Below, piece by piece: positions 25,746 through 33,130 of a stretch of 33,231 bases of DNA. Location of the stretch: contig JARCRU010000048.1 of assembly GCA_029850535.1 (NCBI GenBank), forward strand, positions 1 to 33,231, in the 5' to 3' direction. The notes under the pieces were generated by a model. The model saw only the letters and a program-made list of their open reading frames with translations, was not told where the DNA came from and searched no databases. Numbering within the stretch: the first letter of the stretch is position 1; each line of letters starts with the position of its first letter. Source of the stretch: Actinomycetota bacterium (GTDB taxonomy: Bacteria > Actinomycetota > Acidimicrobiia > Acidimicrobiales > RAAP-2). Both the position numbers and the translations under genes were made by a program.

Positions 25746-27334
25746 ACCGCGGCGCCACCCACGGCGGTCGCGTCCTCTCCATGGCCGGGGGCACCGCTGC
25801 CTCTCGCTTGAGCGGACTGCTACGCGTCCTGGTGTTGGCGTGGGTCCTGGGCTTCACGCCCTTGGCCGACGCCTTCAACTTGGCGAACACTATCCCCAAC
25901 ATGCTCTTCGACCTGGTGATCGGTGGTGTCCTCAGTGCGACCTTCATCCCCGTGGTGGTCGAGCGACTCGCCCTCGATGGCGAGCGACGGGCGTGGCGCT
26001 CAATCTCCACCGTGGTGACGGCGGCGGTAGTGGTCCTGATGGTCGCGTCGGGGCTGTCGTGGATCTTCGCCCCGTGGATCATCGACGGTTTCACGTTTCT
26101 CCAGCACACTTCCAACGCGACCCAACTTCACGCTCTCCACGCGCAACGTCGGGTGGCGACGGAGTTCCTGCGCTGGTTCGTGCCGCAGATCTTCTTCTAC
26201 GGTGTCATCGGCATCGCGACCGCACTGCTCAACGTACGGCGCAAGTTCGCCATTGGCTCATGGGCCCCGGTGGCCAACAACATCATCGCCATCGCGGTGC
26301 TGGTCTGGTTCCACCTCGTCGATCCGGTCCCCAGCGTGGCCAGCCTGAGCGGATCGAGCGACCTCTGGTGGTTGGGTCTGGGCACGACGGCCGGCGTCGC
26401 GGTCCAATTCATCGTCATGTGGCCCTCGTTGGTCAAAAGCGACCTCGGGAGACTGCGACTTCGCTTCGACGTCCACGACCCCGCACTACGGACAATCGGC
26501 CGTCTCGGAGCCTGGACGCTCATGGTGGTCATTGCCAATCAGGCGTCGCTCTACGTCGTGTTGGCCTTCGCCTTCGGCACCGGCGGCAGTGGTCCGGTCA
26601 GTGCCTATACCTACGGCTGGTCGTTCATGCAGATGCCTTACGCCGTCGTTGTCGTGTCGGTGCTCGGCGTATTGACCCCTCAACTCGCCGAGTTCTCCAC
26701 GCGGGGAGACTTGCAGTCCCTGAGTGAACGCCTCAGCTTCGGGCTTCGACAATCGTTGGTGATCATCATCCCCTCCACTGTCGCCATGATCATCTTGGCC
26801 CAGCCCCTGGTGGGGATCTTGTTAAATCACCTCAACGACTCCACCCAATTACCCGCGGGTACCGTACTCGCCATCCTCGCCGCCGGACTTCCCGGCTTCA
26901 CCCTCTTCCAGCTCTGTGTACGTGGCCTACAGGCCATGCAGCACGCTCGCGACGTCTTCGCCCTGTACGCCCTGCAGAACGCGGCGACCATCGCTCTCTG
27001 CGTCACACTGGGGCGCCATTCCCTCGCGGGACTCACAGCCAGCGTGTCCATTGCCTACGCCGTTGCCGCAATAGCCGCGCTGGGAGTGCTCGCCATGCGG
27101 GGCGTCTCGGTGGTCTCAACGGTCTGGAGTGTGCACGTGCGGCGCAGCGTCTACGCCTCCCTCGCCATGGGACTGGTCATGGCTGCCGCGTGGTCCACTC
27201 CGACGTGGACCCGGGGCACGGGTCTCGTGGTGCGCGGCACTCTGGCCGCGGCGCTGGGAGCACTCACGTACGTCCTCTTCGTCCTCGTCGCCCAGCGCGG
27301 TTCGGAACTTGATCGTCGAAAAGTGCAAGGCTAG
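25742..27334 (+). CDS. murJ: lipid II flippase MurJ (MviN)
   Basis: The 530-residue polytopic protein belongs to the MOP family and would flip peptidoglycan precursor lipid II across the membrane. It has about 14 hydrophobic segments and the family's starting block GTAASRLSGLLRVLVLAWVLG, followed by DAFNLANTIPNMLFDLVIGGVLSATFIPV. Arginines in SRLSGLLR and the GG-VLSATFIP loop line the cavity in known structures. Unlike the mycobacterial MviN, no C-terminal pseudokinase domain is present; the protein ends soon after the last helix. The ATG at 25742 overlaps the previous stop (ATGA); an upstream GTG at 25694 would run into the preceding gene. Confidence 0.95.
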   Translation: MNRGATHGGRVLSMAGGTAASRLSGLLRVLVLAWVLGFTPLADAFNLANTIPNMLFDLVIGGVLSATFIPVVVERLALDGERRAWRSISTVVTAAVVVLMVASGLSWIFAPWIIDGFTFLQHTSNATQLHALHAQRRVATEFLRWFVPQIFFYGVIGIATALLNVRRKFAIGSWAPVANNIIAIAVLVWFHLVDPVPSVASLSGSSDLWWLGLGTTAGVAVQFIVMWPSLVKSDLGRLRLRFDVHDPALRTIGRLGAWTLMVVIANQASLYVVLAFAFGTGGSGPVSAYTYGWSFMQMPYAVVVVSVLGVLTPQLAEFSTRGDLQSLSERLSFGLRQSLVIIIPSTVAMIILAQPLVGILLNHLNDSTQLPAGTVLAILAAGLPGFTLFQLCVRGLQAMQHARDVFALYALQNAATIALCVTLGRHSLAGLTASVSIAYAVAAIAALGVLAMRGVSVVSTVWSVHVRRSVYASLAMGLVMAAAWSTPTWTRGTGLVVRGTLAAALGALTYVLFVLVAQRGSELDRRKVQG

Positions 27335-27353
27335 GGGCGTCGGGAGGGGAATT

Positions 27354-28211
27354 GTGACCAAGATTCGTGTCGTATGCGATAGCGCCAGCGACCTACCCCA
27401 GAGCGAACTCGATCGCCTGGGCATCACCATGGTGTCACTCTCAATACGCTTCGGTGAGGAAGAGTTCATCGATCGCGTCACGCTCTCGATCGAAGACTTC
27501 TGGCGGCGATGTGCTCAAGCACGCACCCTGCCCGAAACCTCCGCTCCGTCCCCGGGTGCCTTTCGTGCCGCCTACCAGGCGGCGGCCGACGACGGCTACG
27601 ACGGCGTGATAGCGATCGCGCTGTCGAGCGCTTTATCAGGCACCTACCAGTCCGCCCTCGTCGCCGCGGAGTCGATGGCCGACGTCATCGACGTCCGCGT
27701 CGTCGACTCGCTCGCGGTGTCGATGGCCGAGGGCCTGCTGGCCATTGAGGTCGCCGAGCGGGCACTGCGCGGTGCCTCCCTCGACGAACTCGAGCGGCAC
27801 GCCCTGGCGCAACGGGCCCGCGTGGGGGTAGTAGCCATGCTCGACACACTCGACCACCTCATCAAGGGCGGGCGAGTGGGCGGGGCGAAGGCACTGATCG
27901 GGCAGGTTCTCTCTATCAAGCCCTTGTTGGAACTACGCAATGGTGTTGTAGCCGAAGCCGGTCGTCAGCGAACTACGGCACGCGCCATGGCATCCATAGC
28001 CGCGACAGCTCGGTCGCACGCTCCCCTGCGACGTCTCGCACTGATCCACGCCCAATCCAGCCAAGTCGCTGCTTTAAGCGCGCTGGTCGTCGACATCGAG
28101 ACTGAGTATCCACTACTCATAGCTGACATGGGTCCCACCGTCGGCACCCACGGAGGGCCCGGGCTCATTGGTCTCACGTGGCTGGAGGCACGACCCGACG
28201 AAGACCACTAA
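27354..28211 (+). CDS. DegV family fatty acid-binding protein
   Basis: The 285-residue protein begins TKIRVVCDSASDLP, the hallmark of DegV/FakB proteins, which carry a fatty acid in a buried pocket and, in Firmicutes, present it to the kinase FakA. SSALSGTYQSA (family SS-x-LSGTYQSA) and the GGRVGGAKALIGQVLSIKPLL segment are intact, as is the arginine/histidine region near the C-terminus (GPTVGTHGGPG). No fakA is in the window. GTG 27354 has GGGAGGGG a few bases upstream. From memory, a sigma factor gene (sigM) lies between murJ and trxB in Mycobacterium and Streptomyces; degV is at that place here. Confidence 0.92.
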   Translation: MTKIRVVCDSASDLPQSELDRLGITMVSLSIRFGEEEFIDRVTLSIEDFWRRCAQARTLPETSAPSPGAFRAAYQAAADDGYDGVIAIALSSALSGTYQSALVAAESMADVIDVRVVDSLAVSMAEGLLAIEVAERALRGASLDELERHALAQRARVGVVAMLDTLDHLIKGGRVGGAKALIGQVLSIKPLLELRNGVVAEAGRQRTTARAMASIAATARSHAPLRRLALIHAQSSQVAALSALVVDIETEYPLLIADMGPTVGTHGGPGLIGLTWLEARPDEDH

Positions 28212-28214
28212 GTT
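28209..28214 (+). promoter_or_regulatory. -10 element using the degV stop codon
   Basis: TAAGTT begins with the TAA stop of degV and is followed by 6 nt (ttaggt) and the GTG start at 28221. This would make the downstream trio (membrane gene, trxB, trxA) expressible from its own leaderless start. Confidence 0.45.
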
Positions 28215-28220
28215 TTAGGT

Positions 28221-28541
28221 GTGAGCCAAGGTCCCGACCAGCACGAACCCGACGTTGTCGATACGATTTTTTCGTATTTCGACCGATTCATGGATGCACT
28301 GCACGACCGTGTGTTGCGGCCGATATTGCTCGTAGGTCGATTCCTCGCGTACGGATTCATTCTGCTTCTCGTCGGGCTGGTACTCGTCAGCGCCCTCGTC
28401 ATCGGGTTTGTTCGATTCTCGACCATCTACCTGTTTGACCATCACGTTTGGATTACCTACCTCGTCGTCTCGGCCCTCTCGACGAGCGCCGGCTTACTGA
28501 TCTGGCGCAAACGCCGTCCCGTCCCACTAAGGAAACCATGA
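28221..28541 (+). CDS. small two-helix membrane protein, unknown function
   Basis: This 106-residue protein has an acidic start ([29 protein letters not shown]) and two transmembrane helices (about 40-60, [20 protein letters not shown]; about 75-92, [19 protein letters not shown]), ending in a basic tail [11 protein letters not shown]. The Phe/Asp-rich N-terminus could be an amphipathic helix. Small membrane proteins of this type occur beside trxB in some actinobacteria; no function is known to me. Its stop overlaps the trxB start by 4 bp, so translation is coupled. Confidence 0.75.
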   Translation: MSQGPDQHEPDVVDTIFSYFDRFMDALHDRVLRPILLVGRFLAYGFILLLVGLVLVSALVIGFVRFSTIYLFDHHVWITYLVVSALSTSAGLLIWRKRRPVPLRKP

Positions 28542-29488
28542 ACCACACTCGCGTTCTCATCATCGGTTCGGGGCCGGCTGGCCTCACGGCCGCTATTTAC
28601 ACTGGACGGGCTCAACTGAACCCGGTGGTTATCGAAGGAGAGCCCTCCTCGACCACCGATCAGCCGGGTGGACAGTTGATGCTCACCACTGAGATTGAGA
28701 ATTTTCCGGGCTTTCCCGACTCGCTCACGGGCCCAGAGTTAATGGAGCGAATGCGCGCCCAGGCTGAGCGCTTCGGGGCAGATCTCCGAGTGGCGAAAGT
28801 GCAGAAACTCGATACGAGCACGCGACCCTTTCGGGCGTGGCTCACTGACGACGTCGAACCAAGCCTCAGTGCCGACGCCGTGATTCTGGCGACCGGCGCC
28901 AAGTCTTTGATGATGAACGTGCCTGGTGAGGAGCGACTCTTGAGTCACGGTCTCTCCACCTGCGCGACGTGCGACGGCTTCTTCTTTCGCGGCCACGACA
29001 TCGCGGTCGTGGGAGGCGGTGACTCCGCAATGGAAGAGGCGCTCTTTTTGACGCGTTTCGCCAACACGGTGACGATTGTTCACCGTCGTGACACGCTACG
29101 GGCCTCAAAAATAATGCAGGAGCGAGCTTTCGCCAACGAAAAGATTCGCTTCGCTTGGAACACTCAGGTACTCGAAGTCCTCGGTGATGATCGCGTGAGC
29201 GGACTTCGTGTACGTGACACTTTCACCGCTGAGGAGCGGGTCCTGGATGTCACCGGAATCTTCGTGGCAATCGGTCACGTCCCCAACACCTCTCTCGTCC
29301 ATGACCAACTGGATTTGGAGGACAACGGATACGTGCGTAGCGGGCCCGGATCGTTCACGTCGATCGATGGCTTGTTCGCCGCCGGAGACGTCCAGGACCA
29401 CGTCTATCGCCAGGCCATCACCTCAGCGGGTTCTGGTTGTATCGCGGCGATTGACGCCGAACGTTGGCTCGAAGCGCAGGGACTCTAG
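28538..29488 (+). CDS. trxB: thioredoxin-disulfide reductase
   Basis: This 316-residue FAD enzyme reduces thioredoxin with NADPH. FAD-binding [16 protein letters not shown] is at residues 10-25, the redox centre C142-A-T-C145 ([11 protein letters not shown]) is in the NADPH domain, and NADPH-binding [14 protein letters not shown] follows. The C-terminal FAD block [10 protein letters not shown] is complete. The ATG at 28538 overlaps the stop of the preceding membrane gene (ATGA) with AAGGAAAC just upstream. Thioredoxin follows after 61 bp. Confidence 0.97.
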   Translation: MNHTRVLIIGSGPAGLTAAIYTGRAQLNPVVIEGEPSSTTDQPGGQLMLTTEIENFPGFPDSLTGPELMERMRAQAERFGADLRVAKVQKLDTSTRPFRAWLTDDVEPSLSADAVILATGAKSLMMNVPGEERLLSHGLSTCATCDGFFFRGHDIAVVGGGDSAMEEALFLTRFANTVTIVHRRDTLRASKIMQERAFANEKIRFAWNTQVLEVLGDDRVSGLRVRDTFTAEERVLDVTGIFVAIGHVPNTSLVHDQLDLEDNGYVRSGPGSFTSIDGLFAAGDVQDHVYRQAITSAGSGCIAAIDAERWLEAQGL

Positions 29489-29549
29489 CGCTCTCTCGCT
29501 AAGGTGGTTTCTGCATCGTGCGTGTTCCACGCCACATCTGGAGGAAGTT

Positions 29550-29876
29550 ATGAACGAGAAAATCACGACCTTGACCGACGCCACCTTCGATGAAGTCGTA
29601 GGTTCTTCGGACAAGCCGCTCCTGGTGGACTTCTGGGCCGAGTGGTGTGGTCCGTGTAAAATGATTGCCCCCATCCTTGATGAATTCGCTGATGAGCAGG
29701 GTGATAAGTTCGTAATCGGCAAACTTGACGTGGACGTAAATGTGGCTACCGCCACAAAATATTCGGTAATGAGCATTCCCACGTTGTTGCTCTTCAAGAA
29801 CGGTGAAGTGGTGGCTCGGCTGGTAGGCGCGAAGCCCAAGGGTGCCCTCCTGCAAGAGATCACCGCGAAGCTCTAA
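29550..29876 (+). CDS. trxA: thioredoxin
   Basis: This 108-residue disulfide reductase has the active site W32-C33-G-P-C36 in [11 protein letters not shown] and the cis-proline segment [12 protein letters not shown]. It is the partner of TrxB upstream and the likely donor for the Bcp peroxiredoxin at 2436. GGAGG lies 6 nt before the ATG. A -10-like TAAGGT at 29500-29505 could give it a separate promoter. Its TAA stop is part of a possible -10 element for cwlM. Confidence 0.97.
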   Translation: MNEKITTLTDATFDEVVGSSDKPLLVDFWAEWCGPCKMIAPILDEFADEQGDKFVIGKLDVDVNVATATKYSVMSIPTLLLFKNGEVVARLVGAKPKGALLQEITAKL

Positions 29877-29887
29877 CGTCTGAGTCT

Positions 29888-30826
29888 CTGGACACCACTC
29901 CTTTATCCCTGGGGACCTCGTCCCGCCACGTTCGTGAGCTACACGAACGCCTGACCTCGCTTGGCCTCGTTCCCCTTGAGAACCTCGGTGACACCTTCTC
30001 TGAGGCCACCCAAGCAACCGTCGAGGCCTTCCAGCGCTCGCGTGGCCTGAGCATTACCGGGGTCGTCGACGCTACGACGTGGGACCGACTGCTCGAGGCC
30101 GGTTGGAATCTCGGGGACCGGCTTCTTTTCCTCGTGAAACCATATTTACGAGGAGATGATGTTGCGGAACTCCAGGTTCGTCTCTCGCAACTGGGCTTCG
30201 ACCCTGGTCGCGTCGATGGTGTCTTCGGCCCTCTTCTCGATCGAGCGCTCAGTGAATTTCAGCGAAACTGCGGTCTGGAGACCAATGGGACTTTGACTCA
30301 GCGGACCTTGATCGAATTGCGCCGCTTCTCCCCCACGAGTGGACGTACGCTCGTCAGTGAAGCTCGTGACGAGGCGGGTTTCGGCCAGCCCCAGCGCGGC
30401 CCCATCGTCGTGTGGGGAACAAGTCCGATAGTTGAGACCATCGCCCAACTGCTCCCCGACGTCGATTTCGACGCCGCTCGTGGTGCTTGGTCTGTGGAAC
30501 AAGTCGCCTCTCACGCCAATGCCGTTAGTGCCCTCGGCGTCATTTCACTGAGTCAACGGTCTGAGACGAACGGTGTCCACTTGCATTACTGGGCTAGTTA
30601 CCAGTCATATTCGCGTCGGGGCGAACAACTCGCCAGTCTCGTCGCCAACGCGATCTCGCGCGACGAGGTGGCTTTTCGTGTTGAAGTCACTGGAATGGCG
30701 CTACCGATTCTCAGAGAAACCCAGATGACAACGCTCCACGTTGAGCACTCTGAAATGACCTCCGAAGAGTCCGAGCAGTTGTCGAGGGCTATTTCGCGGG
30801 CCATCCGCAACTTTTTCCACAGTTAA
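29888..30826 (+). CDS. cwlM: CwlM-like peptidoglycan-binding pseudo-amidase
   Basis: From CTG 29888 the product is 312 residues: two peptidoglycan-binding-1 domains (about 10-70 and 86-145, each ending G-x-V/T-x-x-x-T) and a C-terminal amidase-3-like fold (about 160-312). It aligns, from memory, with mycobacterial CwlM, including LGDRLLFLVKPYLRGDDVAELQVRLSQ-like joining of the two domains. CwlM is a cytoplasmic activator of MurA and not an active amidase. Here the zinc ligands of amidases are gone: the first motif is replaced by IVVWGTSP and the SLHAN motif reads ISLSQRSE. No ATG, GTG or TTG exists in frame until GTG 30134 (residue 83), which would remove domain 1. A CTG at 29888, 8 nt after a TAACGT -10-like element, is the best start. 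It ends convergent with parB. Confidence 0.75.
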   Translation: MDTTPLSLGTSSRHVRELHERLTSLGLVPLENLGDTFSEATQATVEAFQRSRGLSITGVVDATTWDRLLEAGWNLGDRLLFLVKPYLRGDDVAELQVRLSQLGFDPGRVDGVFGPLLDRALSEFQRNCGLETNGTLTQRTLIELRRFSPTSGRTLVSEARDEAGFGQPQRGPIVVWGTSPIVETIAQLLPDVDFDAARGAWSVEQVASHANAVSALGVISLSQRSETNGVHLHYWASYQSYSRRGEQLASLVANAISRDEVAFRVEVTGMALPILRETQMTTLHVEHSEMTSEESEQLSRAISRAIRNFFHS

Positions 30827-30929
30827 CACCAGAGGGATAACTCCATAGTCGCTGATATCAGTGTAATTGTGGATGAAGATACTCCGATTAATCGGGAAAC
30901 CCACAGGTTCATCCACAACTTGGGGATAA
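30813..30929. promoter_or_regulatory. cluster of DnaA-box-like sites
   Basis: Four 9-mers each differ from TTATCCACA by one base: TTTTCCACA (30813-30821), TCATCCACA on the minus strand (30868-30876), TCATCCACA on the plus strand (30909-30917) and TTATCCCCA on the minus strand (30921-30929). They lie in an AT-rich gap between cwlM and parB. A 12-bp palindrome CCGATTAATCGG (30884-30895) sits among them. DnaA binding is possible; no perfect box is present. Confidence 0.35.
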
Positions 30930-30954
30930 CTTCAAGAAGAAGGTTATCTTGAAG
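30930..30954. terminator. hairpin between convergent cwlM and parB
   Basis: CTTCAAGA and TCTTGAAG pair as an 8-bp stem around a 9-nt loop, just before the parB stop codon. It could end transcription from either side. The stem is AT-rich and has no T-run, so the call is moderate. Confidence 0.35.
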
Positions 30955-30962
30955 GTTGAAGG

Positions 30963-31889
30963 TTACTTCACCTGTGAGATTGAGATATAGATCCTCTCGA
31001 GGTCATCCAAGTCTGCAAAATCAATGATGATCCGCCCATTTCTTCCCTTGAGATCAACGTGTACGCGCGTATTGAGATAGTCCTCAAGGAGTTGTTCAAG
31101 TTCTGCCACGCTCGCATCAGGCACCGGACGCAGGCGCGGTGGTTTACCTACGGCATCAGACGTTGCAATCAACGGAGCGTCCTCAATGCGGGGTTCGAGA
31201 AAAACCTTGACGGCATCTTCGGTCGCCCGGACAGACAATTCATTCTTTATGATCCGCGCCACCATCGTTTCTTGCGCATCGGGATCGCTGATAGCCAACA
31301 ACGACCGTGCGTGTCCTGCGGAAATCTGGGACTGGGCGAGTGCTGCCTGTGCGATTTCACCTAGCTGGAGGAGACGTAGGGTATTAGTGATATTGGCTCG
31401 ACTCTTTCCGACACGTTGAGCGACCTGCTCATGGGTCAGATCAAACTCGTCAATCAACTGTTGATAAGCAGCTGCTTCTTCTAGTGGGTGAAGATCAACA
31501 CGGTGGAGATTCTCCACCACTGCTTGCTCGAGCGACAGCCGGTCATTCACGGCATCTTGAACCAAAACTGGCACCGTCTCTAGTCCTGCAATTGTCGCGG
31601 CACGCCAGCGACGTTCGCCCGCAATCAGTTCGTAGCGATTCGGTTCACCCTCGAGAGGACGAACGATGATTGGTTGCAAAACACCGAGTTCGCGCACTGA
31701 TGAGGCAAGCGACTGCAAACTCTCATCATTGAACGCCTTGCGAGGTTGAAACTGATTAGGGCTGATTGACGAGACTGGCACCTGGCGGAGAGGTCCCTGG
31801 GTCACCGCCACTGTCACTTCGCCGATTACCTCTTCGTTGTCGGGGATAAGGGCTCCGAGACCCTTTCCAAGTCCTGGTTTTCTAACCAT
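30963..31889 (-). CDS. parB: chromosome-partitioning protein ParB
   Basis: The 308-residue CTP-dependent DNA clamp loads at parS and spreads to organise the origin region. N-terminal residues 39-50 hold the SSISPNQFQPRK start of the ParB/Srx domain. CTP-binding motifs are GERRW at 91-95 and ENLHR at 126-130. The parS-binding helix-turn-helix (about 152-173) is THEQVAQRVGKSRANITNTLRLL. The C-terminal dimerisation domain includes LEDYLNTRVHVDLKGRNGRIIIDFADLDDLERI. The start MVRKPGLGKGLGALI is typical. The ATG overlaps the parA end by 8 bp, so translation is coupled. Four perfect cognate sites lie upstream of parA. Composition is lower in G+C than the genes before position 29000. Confidence 0.97.
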   Translation of the reverse strand: MVRKPGLGKGLGALIPDNEEVIGEVTVAVTQGPLRQVPVSSISPNQFQPRKAFNDESLQSLASSVRELGVLQPIIVRPLEGEPNRYELIAGERRWRAATIAGLETVPVLVQDAVNDRLSLEQAVVENLHRVDLHPLEEAAAYQQLIDEFDLTHEQVAQRVGKSRANITNTLRLLQLGEIAQAALAQSQISAGHARSLLAISDPDAQETMVARIIKNELSVRATEDAVKVFLEPRIEDAPLIATSDAVGKPPRLRPVPDASVAELEQLLEDYLNTRVHVDLKGRNGRIIIDFADLDDLERIYISISQVK

Positions 31890-32655
31890 TCATGATCTCC
31901 TCTGCTAGTTGACGGTACGCCTTAGCGCCCTTGGATTGGGGATCGAACACAGTGATGGGTTGTCCGAAAGATGGGGCCTCTGCGAGGCGCACGGTTCGGG
32001 GGATTTTCGTTCGACACAGCTCTTCCGCGAAGTGACGCCGTACTTCAATTGCAACGTCCTGGGAGAGAGTGTTGCGCGCATCGTACATCGTAAGAACGAC
32101 CTTGGAAATTTTCAAGTCGGGATTGAGGTTCTTCTGAACCAGGTCAATGATGGCCCGCAGTTGGGTTAGACCCTCCAGTGCGTAGAACTCCGTCTGGACG
32201 GGAACCATTATGTCAGTCGCTGCTGCGAATGCGTTGATGGTGATAAGACCCAGCGAGGGCGGGCAATCAATGAAAACGTAATCGAAGTCTCCCTCCACTG
32301 ATGCAATTGCTCTCTTAAGGCGCAATTCACGTGAGATCACAGCTGTGAGCTCCTGTTCCACTCCCGCTAAATCAAGAGTGGCGGGAGCAACAAAGAGGTT
32401 GTTAAAACCTGTTGGTTCGACAATGTCCACCATTGGAACATCGTTCAAAAGAACGTCGTACACAGACTTTTCAAAGCGTCGTCCATCCACACCAAGACCA
32501 GTCGTAGCATTTCCCTGAGGGTCAAGGTCGACAATCAGAACCCGCTTGCCAGCTTCAGCTAAAGCCGCTCCCAGTGAAGTGGTAGTTGTAGTCTTTCCTA
32601 CTCCACCCTTTTGATTGGCAACAGCAAAAATCTTCATTTTGGCGGCGTCTGCCAT
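31882..32655 (-). CDS. parA: chromosome-partitioning ATPase ParA
   Basis: The 257-residue ATPase moves the ParB-parS complex. It has the deviant Walker A KGGVGKT (16-22), the signature QKGGVGKTTTT, DLDPQGNATTGLG (switch I), and FIDCPPSLGLIT (Walker B). Near the C-terminus LAEAPSFGQPITVFDPQSKGAKAYRQLAEEI is typical of chromosomal ParA/Soj. The ATG at 32655 is chosen because AAGAGG lies 3-4 nt upstream and family members start near here; an upstream in-frame start at 32715 would add 20 unrelated residues. The promoter and a parS site lie just upstream. Confidence 0.97.
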   Translation of the reverse strand: MADAAKMKIFAVANQKGGVGKTTTTTSLGAALAEAGKRVLIVDLDPQGNATTGLGVDGRRFEKSVYDVLLNDVPMVDIVEPTGFNNLFVAPATLDLAGVEQELTAVISRELRLKRAIASVEGDFDYVFIDCPPSLGLITINAFAAATDIMVPVQTEFYALEGLTQLRAIIDLVQKNLNPDLKISKVVLTMYDARNTLSQDVAIEVRRHFAEELCRTKIPRTVRLAEAPSFGQPITVFDPQSKGAKAYRQLAEEIMNG

Positions 32656-32697
32656 ATGCCTCTTCCCCGCTTGTTGCTTCCTGCTCTCGGACAGATA

Positions 32698-32732
32698 GAG
32701 AATATTCTCCAGCATTCCTAGTTTGTCGTCAA
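32698..32732 (-). promoter_or_regulatory. parAB promoter with dyad at the -10
   Basis: On the minus strand a -35 TTGACG (32727-32732) is 17 bp from a -10 GAGAAT (32704-32709). The -10 is half of a perfect 12-bp palindrome GAGAATATTCTC (32698-32709). The nearest parS ends 8 bp upstream of the -35. Autoregulation through the dyad or ParB binding is possible. Confidence 0.5.
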
Positions 32733-32739
32733 GCCCAGG

Positions 32740-32755
32740 TGTTTCACGTGAAACA
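32740..32755. promoter_or_regulatory. parS site 1
   Basis: TGTTTCACGTGAAACA is the perfect 16-bp ParB-binding palindrome found near most bacterial origins. It is 85 bp upstream of the parA start and 8 bp from the -35 of the parA promoter. Confidence 0.97.
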
Positions 32756-32837
32756 TCTGGCCCAACACTACTCTTCGCCGGTACACGATGTAAATGGCCA
32801 TCGGGGGGAGAACCTAGATACTTGGGTGGATTATTGG

Positions 32838-32853
32838 TGTTTCACGTGAAACA
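32838..32853. promoter_or_regulatory. parS site 2
   Basis: Perfect TGTTTCACGTGAAACA, 98 bp after site 1. It is the left end of copy 1 of the 120-bp direct repeat. Confidence 0.97.
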
Positions 32854-32957
32854 TCACGGGACGCTGGGGTATTCACCCGGGTCCGATAAGTAGAGGGGGA
32901 ACCCACTGGAGCTCAACTGGAGGAAACGCCGGGTGCCCCAGGGACCCTCTTTGCCGC
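32838..32957. repeat. 120-bp direct repeat, copy 1
   Basis: The segment from parS 2 to TTTGCCGC is identical base for base to 33112-33231. The flanks differ (G before copy 1, T before copy 2), so the shared part starts exactly at the parS. No open reading frame or RNA family is recognised inside it. Confidence 0.95.
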
Positions 32958-32999
32958 TGCATTCCGTCAGTTACTACTCGCAGCCTGGATGGCCCGAGA

Positions 33000-33031
33000 A
33001 GCTCGGGACTTATGTTTCACGTGAAACATCA
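33000..33031. repeat. 32-bp repeat with parS core, copy 1
   Basis: AGCTCGGGACTT, one variable base, the 16-bp parS and TCA are shared with 33099-33130 with one mismatch, at 33012. The two copies are 99 bp apart. The left end joins a CCCGAG/CTCGGG hairpin at 32993-33007. Confidence 0.85.
33013..33028. promoter_or_regulatory. parS site 3
   Basis: Perfect TGTTTCACGTGAAACA, 175 bp after site 2. Confidence 0.97.
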
Positions 33032-33098
33032 GAGGGATTGAGGTGGACTGTCTAGTCGACTTCGTGGACAGGAGGAGATCGCATCAGGCCCACCGTGT

Positions 33099-33130
33099 AG
33101 CTCGGGACTTTTGTTTCACGTGAAACATCA
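33099..33130. repeat. 32-bp repeat with parS core, copy 2
   Basis: Second copy of the AGCTCGGGACTT-N-parS-TCA block; it runs straight into copy 2 of the 120-bp repeat, so the two repeat types share parS 4. Confidence 0.85.
33112..33127. promoter_or_regulatory. parS site 4
   Basis: Perfect TGTTTCACGTGAAACA, 99 bp after site 3. It starts the second 120-bp repeat copy. Confidence 0.97.

Noticed and set aside
30827..30962. Chromosome origin (oriC) call
   Set aside because: Only near-matches to DnaA boxes, no dnaA or dnaN beside it; kept only as a low-confidence cluster.
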